NCBI GenBank assembly: GCA_026770585.1
Contig: MU646433.1
Coordinates: 151,854-196,113 of the forward strand
DNA: 44,260 bases
Source of the DNA: Baffinella frigidus
Taxonomy: Eukaryota > Cryptophyceae > Cryptomonadales > Baffinellaceae
Reading direction: 5' to 3'
Notes under the pieces: generated by a model
Seen by the model: the letters and a program-made list of their open reading frames with translations, nothing else
Told to the model about the DNA's origin: nothing
Database searches by the model: none
Made by a program: the position numbers and the translations under genes
Shown here: piece by piece, positions 23,255-33,963 of the stretch
How positions within the stretch are numbered: the stretch's first letter is position 1
How the letters are laid out: every line of letters begins with the position of its first letter

Positions 23255-26200
23255 TCACGGGGACTTGGCCTTGGAGGAGAGCCACGAGGAGTCGTGGTCG
23301 TCTCCAAACAGCCCCCCCCCACCCTTGTTCCCTGAGCTTTTCCCTACACCCCCGCTATCCTCGCCATCACCAAACAACCCCCCCTTCTCGCCCGCGCCCG
23401 CCGCCGCCTTGGCTCGCAACCCCGCGCCCGCCCCGTCCCCGAACAACCCCCCCGGAGCATCCCCGAAGAGACTGCCCCCCCCGCCTCCTCCTCGCGCCGA
23501 AGGGGCGTCTCCGAAGAGAGAGTCACTCTTGGCGGGCTTGTCCTTGCCTTGGCCCCACTCGGTGTCGGCGCGCTGCGTGGCGGGGGAGGGCGGCCCTAGC
23601 AGGATCGCCATCGATGCCTGCCAACCCCACACGCCGTTAACCACCACCCCTGTCACCACCACCCCTCCAAGCGCCGTCCGAGACTCTGCACCTCACTTCT
23701 TACTCACCCCCTATCTTCCTAGAACCATCAAACCGCAACACCATGATCGCTATCGACGCCTGCAACCCACCGCCCACGTGGCATCTTAGCCGTTTTGCCC
23801 CACGAGCACCGACCTGGATTTAGTTGAAGAATTCTCTGCCACCACCCCACCACGCGAAGTCCAAGACCACACACCCGACTTCCTGCTCGCCCTGCTTTTC
23901 CTAGAACCATCAAACCGGCAAAGAAATGCGCAACGCGCCATCGCCTTGGCAGCATGCACCAAAGCACGTGATAGGGGAGAGACGAACCTTGCGAGCAGCG
24001 GCAGCCTTCTCGGCTCTCTCGACCCGGAGCACCTCCTCCGCCGCGCGCAGCTTCTCCTCTTCCGCGCGAACCCTGGCCTCGCTCTCGCGCAGAGCCATGG
24101 CAGCCACCTCCGCCTCCGCCTCTCGCCGCACCCGCTCCTGCTCCACGCCCCGCCTCCGCACCTCCCCCCTCTCCACCTCCTCCAGGCTCAGCACGGCGCC
24201 TCGCGCCGCCCCACCGCGCGCGTCGCCATTCCCATGCAGCGGCACGTCGACCCACGCGCCCCCGTTGCCCGCCCCTCCGAGCGGCGCGCCCATCGAGGGT
24301 GCTGCAGGCGGAGGGCCCATCCCGAGACCCATCCCACGCAGGCGCCCGCTGCTCCCTTGGAGCCCGTTGCCGAGGCGCGAGACGCCATCGGAGAGCATGG
24401 TGCGCAGGTCGCGGAGCGCTTGCTCGGCGGAGGTGCGGCGGGGGTCGGAGCGAGGCGGCAGGATCCCTTCCAGTACCTCCAGCGCCGCGCCCGCCCCTGG
24501 CGGCAGCCCCGCTGCGCTGCGCCCGGAACCTGCGTCCCCCCCCACGGGGGAAGACATGGTTGGCGTTTCGAGGTTTGAAAGGCCTCCGGGCGAAGGGGCT
24601 GAAGAGACGTTTGATGGAAGCTCTGCCCGGTCGAAGCCGGACGATCGAGGGGAGTTTGCGGGCGGGGACACCGGGGGGAGCGGAGCGGGGGAGAGGAGGG
24701 GGAGCTGGGCGTTCTTAGGGTCTGCTTCGCGGAGGGCAGATGCCACGAAGACACGGACGTCTTCGACAGGGGGGTACTTCATGAGGCGTCGGAGGCACCC
24801 GATGTTGTCCCGGTCCAGCAAGTCCAACCTGCCCCCTTCCATGTCAATATCCCCTCATGCCAATTTGGTGTACCAACCCTCTCACAAATGTCAAAGCCCC
24901 GCATGTTTGGGCCCTACAAATGAGACTCTGTGCACTGAGACTGAGAGTCCAACCCTCGCCCTGACACACTCTTGGGCCACCCGACGCTCGGCTCAGCGCG
25001 GATGCTGGGGGGGTGCACGCGCGACGGAGTTTGCAGCGCTTGCGGCGCGCGCACGTAGGGAACGCACGCACACGTGTACGCCGGGAGCTGCTGGGCTGGA
25101 TGCTCTGGAGGGACGAGGCTCGACCTGATGTACGCGAGCATGGCCACACAGATGTGGTCGAGCAGCGGGAAGGTGCCCTCGCCCTCCGCCCACTCTTCCC
25201 CAGTTGGCGGCGCGCGTCCGTGCTGCCCAACCACCATACCATACGCCACCCGTCACGATTTTCCCCGCGGTCTTTGCCACACGGTTCTCATCTCACAACC
25301 ACCGCTCGCGCCCCAGGATTCTTCGTACACGAGAAACACTCTACGCCTTAACCCTAAACCACACCCTATCCCTAACCCGAAACACTAGACAATGGACCAT
25401 AACCCCCACCAGCTACCAAGCGACGGGACGGGCAAGAACAGCAAAAGTTGTTTGTATGGAGTGGTTGGCTGTAGGGAGTGGTGGAGCTGGTGGTGTGCGG
25501 TAGCGAGTTGCAACGATGGTGGTTGGTGGAAGAAGTTGCAGTGGTTGGATGTAGCGATATGCCAGGAAGGACCGAGTTGCAAGGACTGGCGGTACACATG
25601 TCCCAGGATGGTGGTAGAGAGGTGCCGGGAAGGACCTGATCAGCGAAGATGGCATCCCAGAGGAGGAGGACATCTTCGAGGTGGAACTCTCTCCCGAGAA
25701 GAAGCCGGATCCATTTCATCATGTACAGCTGCGGCTCCACCTGTCACCAACCGCCAAAAAATGAGCTTCATTGCCATAGTAACTCGACCAATAATTATTT
25801 CAAGGGTCCAGTACACAACCAGGGCACCTATTCATGTCATAGGTCCTCGACCAAGAATTGTTTCAGGGGTCCATACATCCAGGGTACCTACACGGACGAC
25901 CGTGCATCTGTTCCTGTCGAACCACGTTTGCCCACCTCAGAGCCCTCTCACAAACTAGCAACCACCCAACCTGGCTGTGCTCTACAGATTCTGAAAATTC
26001 TTCCTTCCTTCTGTCCTTCCTTCCTTCCTTCCTTCCTTCCTTCCTTCCTTGATGCCTAAGGGTCACAGCAATCCCGCGGGATCGCTCCAACAACAAACCC
26101 TCAAGAGTTGACCGCCAGCCGCATAAATTTCCAGTGCACGGAAAAGGCACTCGATTTCCGGCGCCAACTTGGTACTGGAGTTCCGTAGCACCCTACTGTA

Positions 26201-27206
26201 TTGCCTACCGTAGCATTCTGACACATGCCGGAATTAGTTTGATTCCGGAATCAGGGTGCCGAGCCTCAGGCACCATGCCTGCCTGCATGCCCGGCTGACA
26301 GACTGACTGACTGGAGGGACCGGTTGTGCGGGCGAAACACGGGAGTTGCGGAATTTGGTGCCGGGGAAGAGAGGGTCCGGTTGGTACCTGGTTGGACTGG
26401 AGGTGGGAGCAGAGCTCGATATCGCGGGAGCGCAGGAGAGTGTTCTGCACGCGGTCACATCTCACCACCACGGGCGCCCGCGTCGGCGCCACCTTGCCCC
26501 GTTCCGCGCGCTTGGGGGGCGCGAAGGCTGCGCCGATCCGCTCCATCAGCCGCTCGAAGAGCATGTACGCGTCGTGCTCCAGAAACGCCGCGTCCATGAT
26601 CCCCGCCAGCTCCGCCGCGTCGCCGTCGCCTGCGGCATGGGGGGCGCTCTTGTCGCGGTCGAGCACCGCAAGCAGCGGCGCCAGGAGCTCGTGCATTCCC
26701 TGGCGGTAGGACACCTCCGTGTTGATGGAGGCCCAGACGGTCAGGATTCGCAGCATGACGCCCTGGACTACTTCAACGTCTCGCGTGAAGTAATCGTCGT
26801 CGAAGTTGAGACGCTCGATGTCGATGGAGATGCACTTCTGCAGCTCCTGCAGCTCGAAATACTTGGTCCACTTGCTGTCTTCCGCCTGGGCCAGCGGGTT
26901 GTTCTTGAGGAGATCTTCGTCCCCCCCGCCCCTTGGGTCGATGAGAAACTTCTGCACAAGTCTGTCATACTCGGCGCGCTTCTCGCTCAAGCACGCGTTC
27001 CACCCAGCGAGTGACGTCGTGTTGGACGGCAGGACGCCCAGAAACACCTTCCAGGATACGCTGCGGATCCCCGAGCCGCGCAGGCGCCCGGTGAGGGCCA
27101 GAGCTCGGAGGTCATCCCAGCTTGCCGAGCCGCAATCCTCTCTTTCCGGCACCACCTGCCGGAACTCCTGGAGGACACGCTCCTGGCGCACCGCCGGACT
27201 CGTCAT
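23255..27206 (-). CDS. TBC1D5: TBC1D5-type Rab GTPase-activating protein
   Basis: Five exons with consistent phases: 27206-26388, 25740-25636, 25192-25125, 24828-23988, 23617-23255; 731 residues. The TBC domain starts with GIRSVSWKVFLG (R48). The arginine-finger motif I-x-x-D-x-x-R is at residues 126-132 (ISIDIER), and the glutamine-finger motif YRQGM is at 167-171. Exon joints give WIRLLLGREFHLEDVLLLWD and then AYIRLDLLDRDNIGCLRRLM, keeping the spacing of human TBC1D5. In animals TBC1D5 inactivates Rab7 and binds retromer and ATG8 on endosomes. The C-terminal half has a coiled coil (RREAEAEVAAMALRESEARV) and a tail with four LFGD motifs. It is head-to-head with the TLDc gene, 107 bp apart. 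A further small exon in the 371-bp last intron cannot be excluded. Confidence 0.85.
25345..25390 (+). repeat. Short CCCTAAA-like patch in TBC1D5 intron 2
   Basis: A few degenerate heptamers (AACCCTAAACC, CCCTATCCCTAACCC) occur in the 443-bp intron 25635-25193 of TBC1D5. They are C-rich on + and thus G-rich in the transcript. This is an example of very short heptamer seeds in introns. Confidence 0.6.
26013..26051 (+). repeat. TTCC microsatellite
   Basis: About nine tandem TTCC units lie in TBC1D5 intron 1 (26387-25741). On the transcribed minus strand this reads GGAA. It is a simple repeat, probably neutral. Confidence 0.85.
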
Positions 27207-27313
27207 CCTTCACACGCGCTGTAACGAGTCCCCGCCTTCCGCCCCTCCCGTCCGATGCCACGTCAACTTACTGACGCAAAAACGGCTCCAAGAACGGAGA
27301 GGGGTTCACGGAG
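27207..27313. promoter_or_regulatory. 107-bp bidirectional promoter, TBC1D5 / TLDc
   Basis: Only 107 bases separate the two divergent ATG codons, so both 5' UTRs must be very short or the transcripts overlap. No TATA box is evident. Shared regulation is inferred from the spacing only. Confidence 0.5.
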
Positions 27314-30300
27314 ATGGGGTTGCGGGCAGGCGGCTGTGTCCTCATCGGTGTGCTCTCGCTCCTGAGCGGCTGCTCTGCCTTCCTGCTGTCCTCGCCCGCT
27401 GCAGCGATGGCGGGGCGTTTGCGGACAGCTGCCGTCACTGGGAGACTCCCATCGAAAACCGCCCGGGGGCGGATCGGGCCGCAGGGCGTTCAATGCGGTG
27501 CAGAACCTATTCCAACAGCACCCTTCGCTGGCGCTGCAGCCAGCATGATCCCCGTGTTTTTTTCAGGTCAGCATGAGTGAGAACCCCGGTCTCCGTGGCA
27601 GGATCGGGAATTCATATCTCCTCCCTTCTCCAGGACTTTTTGACTTCCTGGCGCCCAAGGATGTGCGGGACACGGGGGTGAATCGCTACCGGGAGGTTGG
27701 CACTGTCGAACAGGTCTGCTTCCTCCCCGTGCCTTGTCCCGCACCATTCTTGACATTGTCCCCTCAACCCTGGATGTCAGTGGATATCGGGAAAACAGCA
27801 CCCTAGACCCTAAACCCTAAACCCTGAAAAATAACTCCTTCAACTCTCAACCCTCAACCCTAGACACTCAACCCTAGACCCTACACCCAACGCCTCAGAT
27901 CCAAAACCCTGCAACCATGACCCAACACACTGAAAGCCTAAATTTTACTATCTGAACCCTAAACAATCAACCCTGAACCCTAGGCCCTGAACTCTAAACC
28001 CTGAACCCTAGACCCTTGACCCTCGACCCTGAGGCCACATGTTATGGTCGAATTATGGTCGATGAAAATTTGATTCTATCTGTTTTTACTACAGGTCACG
28101 CTTGTTTCCGGCTACTCGGTCACCAAATTCGAAATATCCTCGTACAAATCACAAATGTGTCCGACACGTTCTTTGACTGTTCTAGCGATCCGAAACCGGG
28201 TAATTCGCCCAGATTTTCAGTTGCCGATCGGCAAACTGATAATATGGGCCAAATTCTCCATGAAGCAGTCACCTGGTGATAATTTCATGAGAAAATCGTA
28301 TGCTGACAAACCGACAAAGGAGTGTTGGACACACATGTCACGTGGGGTTTCTCAGTCGGATGCAAGTGGCGCGGGTAGGGGCCATGGGTCCTCTCCTGGG
28401 GTCTCAGGGGGAAGTTTTACTCGCACCGTCGATCTGAATAGCTGAGAGGAACGCCCGCGGCGCGGCGCGTGTGATGCCGTGTCTAACTTTCACGGGGCCC
28501 CCTTCGGGCGCCCGTGGGTCCCGTGAGACCCGCGGAGCCCATGAGGGGATGCTTGCTTTGAAAATCAAGAAGAGGTTGAATAGATGGACTTTTGAAAGAG
28601 TCACGGTCTTGCATTTCGATTTCGATTTGAAACAGGAAATCGTGTTTCAAATCGAAATCGAAATCCATTTAAAACAGATTCCTGGTACGAATTTCTTGTT
28701 TTAAGAGCTCTCAAATACAATACTTGTTGCGCTAGAAGTGCAATTGTAGGGCTACAATCCTTTTAACTCGAAATTCTCAGGAAATATTTTTCCGACCATA
28801 ACATGTGGCCTGAACCCTAAACACTTAGCAGAACACGAAACACCTTCAACCCCAAACCCTGAACACTACACCCTCAACCCTACACCCCAAACCCTAAACC
28901 CTAAACCTTAAACCCCAAACCCCAAACTTCAAACTCTAAACCCTAAATCCTAAATCCTAAACCCTAAACCATAAACCCTAAACCCCAAACCCTAAACCCT
29001 AAACCCTGAATCCTAAATCCTAAACCCCAAACCCTGCACTCTAAACTCTCAAATCTCGTCCCTTAACCCTAATCCCTGAATCCTACACCCTGCGCCCATC
29101 ACCCACAAACCTAGACCCTAAACCCCAAACCCTCAACCCGAAACCCTAAACTCTAAGCCCTTAACCCTAAATCCTAAACCCGAAACCCTAAACAGTGAAC
29201 GCTCAACGCTACACGCTAAACGCTCAACGCTCAACTCCAAACCCTACACCCTACACCCAAACTCTAAACCCTAAACCCTCAACCCTCAACCCTAACCCCT
29301 CAACACCAAAACCTCAACCCTGACCTAATCCCTAAACTCCCACCCCTGAACTCCAAACCCTACACCTTAATTGTCGAACGCACCATCCAAACAACCAACC
29401 TCTAACTCCTCAAACCTACAAAGTCAACTCTGACACCAAACCCTGACCCCCCCCCCTGCACCCTAAACCCTACACCCTACACCCTCAACCATAAACCCTC
29501 AACTTAGACCCTGAACCCTGAACCCTAAACCCTAAATCCAAATCCCTCAACCCTGAACCAAAACTCTACACCCTCAACCCTAATCCCTAAACCCTCACCC
29601 CACATCCCCAACCCCTAACCCCCAAGTCCTGACTCCTAACCTCTAACCCCTAACCCCTATCCCCTGACCCCCAACCCCTGAACCCTGCAACACTCTTCAA
29701 CCTACACCCTACACCCTATACCCTACACCCTACACCCCGCACACCACACCCTACACCCTACACCCCGCACACCACACCCTACACCCCCCCCCCCGCACAC
29801 CACACCCTACACCCTACACCCCNNNNNNNNNNNNNNNNNNNNNNNACCCCGCACACCACACCCTACACCCTACACCCCGCACACCCCTCACCCTACACCC
29901 TACAACCTACACCCCACACCCTTCACCCTACACCCTACACCCTACACCCTACCCCCGACACCCTATACCCTACAACCTACACCCTAAACCCTATTCCCTC
30001 ACACCTGAACCCTAATCCCTAAACCTTAACCCTAAGCTATAAGCCCTGAACCCCATGCCCTAAGCGCCAAGCCCTAAGCCCTCAATTCCAAACACTAAAC
30101 CCAAAACCCAGTGGATATTGACAAAACACAACTCTACACCCTGAACCATGAACTCTGAACACTCAACCCGAAACCCACAACCCTGAACCCTAGACACTCA
30201 ACCCTCGACCCTGAACCCTACACCCTAAGCCTCATCCCCTAAACCCTAAACCCGTAACCCCAAAACCTAAACCCTGAATCCTGCTACCGGAACCCTGAAC

Positions 30301-32847
30301 CATAAACACTCAACCCTACGCCCTAAATCCTAAAATCTAAACCCTGGACCCTTGAACCTTGACCCTCAACCATGCACACGCGCAAGACAATAGACCTTAA
30401 ACCCTGAGCTCTCAATTCTCAACCCTCAACCCTGAACCCAAAATCCCAAACCCTAAACTTTAAACCATAAATCCGAAGCCCTACACCCTAAACCCTAAAC
30501 CCTAAACCCTAAACCCTAAACCCTAAACCCTAAACCCTAAACCCTGACCCCTCAACCCTCGACGCTAAACCTTGATTTCTGAACCCTAAACCCTGAACCA
30601 ATAACCCAAAACCCTAGCCCCTAAACCCTAAACCCTCAACGGTAAACGCTAAACCCCAAGCCCTAAACCCTGAACCCTAAACCCCGAACCCTGAACTTTG
30701 AATCGTAAACTTGACTCCTCAAACCCTGAACCCTAAACCCTAAACCCCAAACCCTACACCGTAAACGCTAAACCCTCAACCCTACACCCTCAACCCTAAA
30801 CCTTTAACCCCGAACCCTAAAACCTAAACGCAAAACACTAAACCCTCAACCCTCATCATGAAACCCTCAACCCTCAACCCTTAACGCAAAAACTTCAACC
30901 CTAAACCCCACACTCTAACCCTAACCCCTCAACCCTCACCCCTGAACTCCAAACCCTACACCCTAGTTCTCAAAAACACCATCCTAAAAACCAAACCCCA
31001 CCACCTCAACTTTATTCTCACAACCCTGACTCCCAACCCTGATCCCTAAACACCACACCTCAACCCCACAACCCGAAACCCTACACCCCACACCCTAAGC
31101 CATAAACCCTTAACCTGAACCATAAACCCTAAACCCCAAACCCTCAACCCTCAACCTCAAACCCTATACCCTACACCCTCAACCCTACACCCTCAACCCA
31201 AAACCCTAACCCTAGGCCCACTCCCTATTTCCACACCCTAAACTCACACCCACACCCTACACCCTGGATCTCAAACCCGAACCCAAACCCGAAACCCGAA
31301 ACCCAACCCCTTTCCCTACACCCTACACCCTACCCCCTTAACTCGAAACCCTAAACCCTAAACCCCCCAGCCTTTACCCTACTCCCAACACCCTACTTGA
31401 ACACCATACTCCCCACACCATACCTAAACTCTAACCCACACCCCCAACCCCAAATTTCAAACCCTGACCCCCCCACCCCCACCCTGTACCCTGCACCCTC
31501 AACTCCAAACCCCTAACCCCCAACCCAACCCCCAACCCCCAACCCCCAACCTCAAACCCTGAACCCCAAACCCTACACCGTACACACGTAACCTCAAACC
31601 CTTCACCGTACACACTCAATCCCAAACCCTGAATCCAAACCCCCAAAACCCAAACCCTAAACCCGGAAACCAACGGCGGAAGAAGGGAGCTGACGCCCGT
31701 AGCGCCCCGGAAGCAGGAGTTGCCGTTCCCGAAGGAGTTGCTCGCAGGCACGTACCTCGAAGGGCGGATGCTCGCGTGTGTCTTCGACGGAGACCGCGAT
31801 GGCTGGTATCCTCTCACACCCTCTCTCTATCCTCCAACACCCTCTGCCCTGCCCCACCACCCCTCCCGCGTGGAGCCTGTCGTCCGCCCCCTGAACCCAA
31901 CACTGCACCCTGCAGGACAGCGCGCGCGTTCCACGCGGAATGCGACCTGCAGGGGCCATGCGTGCTCCTCGGGCAGACGATGGAGGGCGCGTGGTTCGGA
32001 GCATTCAATCCGGATGGCTGGCGGGGGGATGACGACTATCGTGCTTCTGCCAACGCGTTCCTCTTTGCGTTCCCTGCTGCGATGGGGGGTGAGGCCTGGG
32101 TCAAGAGCGAGAAGGTTCCTTCCCATCTCAACTTTCCATCTGCACCCCTGCACTGCACCCCGTGAGCTGGGTCTTGACCACCCGAGTGTGTTTCATTGGC
32201 TACTGGCTGCAACGAACAGCTGGCACGCGGAGCGTTGGGGACGAAGAAACCTGATGATCCGTGTACGCAGATTGGAGGAGGAGATGGCAGCATTTTCGAC
32301 TACGCGAGAAGTAAGTCGCCAGCCTTGTTTTTGTCTGTGGCTACACCTCCATCTCCCCGATTTGTTTCCCAGGCAGTGTCTGGGTCTGCACCGCACGCCT
32401 CCACTGCCAGCCACGAACACGAAACTTACTCATCAGACATGGCGCCGGAAATATTCCTGCCCGGTTTTTACCGACCCCGGCACACATCTGCACGGTTCAG
32501 GTGAGAGTGGTGAGAGAGGCGTGCACGACGCAGGTGGGCCGCACTTCGGAGCGGACGGATTGATCATCGGAAAGTCACAAGCAGCCGTGACTGGCCTCTT
32601 CGCTGGGCCGGACATGGAGGACCTGACGACAGCGCAGGGCGAGCTGCGGCTGGCCTCCTCGCGCCTCGGGCAAAGCTACGCGCGCCTGCCGCCCGAGGCG
32701 GGCCAGACCAGCCTCCTGGGGGGAGACTGCGAGAGCGCCACGCTGGTACTCGCCATCACGCCCAACCACCATCACCGACCACTGATAGGGGTAACTCGTA
32801 CGGAGCCGCCTAATTGCCTGGGACCACCGTGGGGCTATCTTAGATAG
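27314..32847 (+). CDS. TLDc-domain protein, probable plastid-targeted
   Basis: Exons 27314-27566, 27634-27713, 31717-31805, 31916-32099, 32220-32310, 32534-32847 join in phase (336 residues). The N-terminus is a classic bipartite presequence: hydrophobic VLIGVLSLLSGCSAF followed by a Ser/Ala/Arg-rich stretch. The mature part starts near FDFLAPKDVRDTG, then ELPFPKELLAGTYLEGRM. It continues as a TLD-like fold: FHAECDLQGPCVLLGQ, WFGAFNPDGW, NAFLFAF, GGGDGSIFDYAR, GPHFGADGLIIG. TLD domains elsewhere are linked to oxidative-stress protection and V-ATPase regulation; a plastid role is inferred. The segment 27567-27633 is also open, and TTTTTTTCAG at 27557-27566 could instead be an acceptor, so the exon 1/2 junction is uncertain. 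Intron 2 is 4 kb of satellite. The last 20 codons fall in a small dispersed element. Confidence 0.72.
27806..28032 (+). repeat. CCCTAAA-like satellite, TLDc intron, left part
   Basis: Degenerate C-rich heptamers (CCCTAAA, CCCTGAA, CCCTCAA) on the sense strand begin about 90 bases into the 4003-bp intron 27714-31716. They are interrupted by the MITE at 28033. Confidence 0.85.
28033..28810. mobile_element. 778-bp MITE with 18-bp TIRs and TGA duplication
   Basis: The ends are perfect 18-bp inverted repeats GGCCACATGTTATGGTCG (28033-28050, and inverted at 28793-28810). The trinucleotide TGA flanks both sides (28030-28032 and 28811-28813), consistent with a 3-bp target-site duplication, though the satellite could provide it by chance. 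Internally an 18-bp perfect hairpin (CGATTTCGATTTGAAACA at 28617-28634 and its inverse at 28643-28660) is present. It is AT-richer than surrounding genes with no transposase frame. It is a non-autonomous DNA transposon by structure; the superfamily is not determined. Confidence 0.75.
28811..31672 (+). repeat. CCCTAAA/CCCTACA satellite, TLDc intron, main block
   Basis: About 2.9 kb of heptamer satellite, C-rich on the sense strand. Clean CCCTAAA runs occur at 30480-30545, CCCTACA with ACACCCCGCACACC at 29700-29960, and CCCCAAC at 31510-31550. It includes the N gap. The array ends about 45 bases before exon 3 of the TLDc gene. Confidence 0.9.
29823..29845. other. Assembly gap (23 N)
   Basis: A run of 23 N lies within a CCCTACACCCCGCACACCACA repeat cluster. 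The assembler evidently could not resolve the repeat, so intron and array length here are unreliable. Confidence 0.98.
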
Positions 32848-32905
32848 GGCTAATGCAGGTCCCTAGCTAGGGGGGTGCGACCCCTTATGAACGAGGCAAC
32901 CCTGT
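32785..32905 (-). repeat. Short element, copy 2, overlapping TLDc stop
   Basis: Reverse-complement similarity to 10831-10947: the shared core is GTTCATAAGG followed by a C-rich run, with outer ends CAGGGTTGCC and TACCCCTAT. It spans the last 20 codons and stop of the TLDc gene (residues from about IGVTRTEPP to GYLR), so the annotated C-terminus may be element-derived. Identified by eye; divergence is high. Confidence 0.38.
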
Positions 32906-33354
32906 GGACGTCACCACGCTCCTCCGCCCATCACGCACACGGCCGATGCTAGGGTTAATCATCGCACACACACTTTCCTGCGGGCGAACAGTGTACTGCG
33001 CGATGGCGGAGATTGGTGGTTGTTGACGCATCTTGGCGCACGTGCGGCAGAACTGGCTGCAGGTGTGGGCTGCTCCCGAACTTTCTTCTACTTCCTAAGC
33101 CGCACCTCCGCGCCAACCTTGAATCAGCGGCTGCCCGTTCAGTCTCAGGATTGTCTTCATTCAATACAGGGTTACATCACCCATAAGGTCCGTGTGATGT
33201 GAGTAGTGCCAACGCTCGAAACCTGATGTGCAACACATCCCCCTCGGGGGGTGAGATAATGTGGTCATTTGGGTTTTAATAAATAGTTTTCTGCCTCGTT
33301 TCATCTATCGATGCTTTCGACAGAGGTTCGACTTTCGACAGCAGGGAGGCGAAG
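32848..33354. other. Convergent spacer TLDc / RTEL1
   Basis: 507 bp lie between the two stop codons. Apart from the tail of the short element (to about 32905), no gene, repeat or RNA feature is recognised. It is the 3' UTR region of both genes. Confidence 0.45.
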
Positions 33355-33932
33355 TTAGCATGGAGGCAGCAGCCGCACCGAGGCCGGATATTTCTCGGCG
33401 AAGAACGCCCGCACTCCCGCGCGAACCTTGCTGCCCACCAACCTGCGAAATGCACCACACCCAGAGTCAACGCGTGGGAGGGTCGGCACACTCAGCGCGC
33501 TGGTTGCGACAACCACCGTCTGAATCAAGCGCAAACACCGTGTCTTTCCACTGGAGCCAAGTGCGTGTACGGTGCTCTGCTTTCCACATTCAGGCATGCA
33601 CGCTTTGGTGGTTTTAGGAGGGTATCAAATGCGCGGTTGGCATCAGGCCTGGGGGGGTACTCACATGAGAAGTTGGCGCATGATGTCGGCGCGTGCATCA
33701 GAGGCGAGCAGCGAATGCAGCTCCTCGAACACCGGAACCTGCGGCCCAGAGTCACCAACGCATGAGGAACTCAGCAAATGCAACCGCACCAGGGCACCAC
33801 GATACAGGCATTTCCAATTTCCCGACTAAACGGTGCCTCACATTCAGGTAATCTGTCTGTCAGACATAAAGTCTGTCAGTTAATTCCAAGTTTAAGTTCA
33901 CAGGTATACCTCGACTGGAGGTGAATCGATTG

Positions 33933-33963
<31 letters not shown>

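Noticed and set aside
31431-31817. 128-residue minus-strand open frame
   Set aside because: Translation of C-rich satellite in the TLDc intron, Gly/Val-rich from GGGTTTGGGG units.
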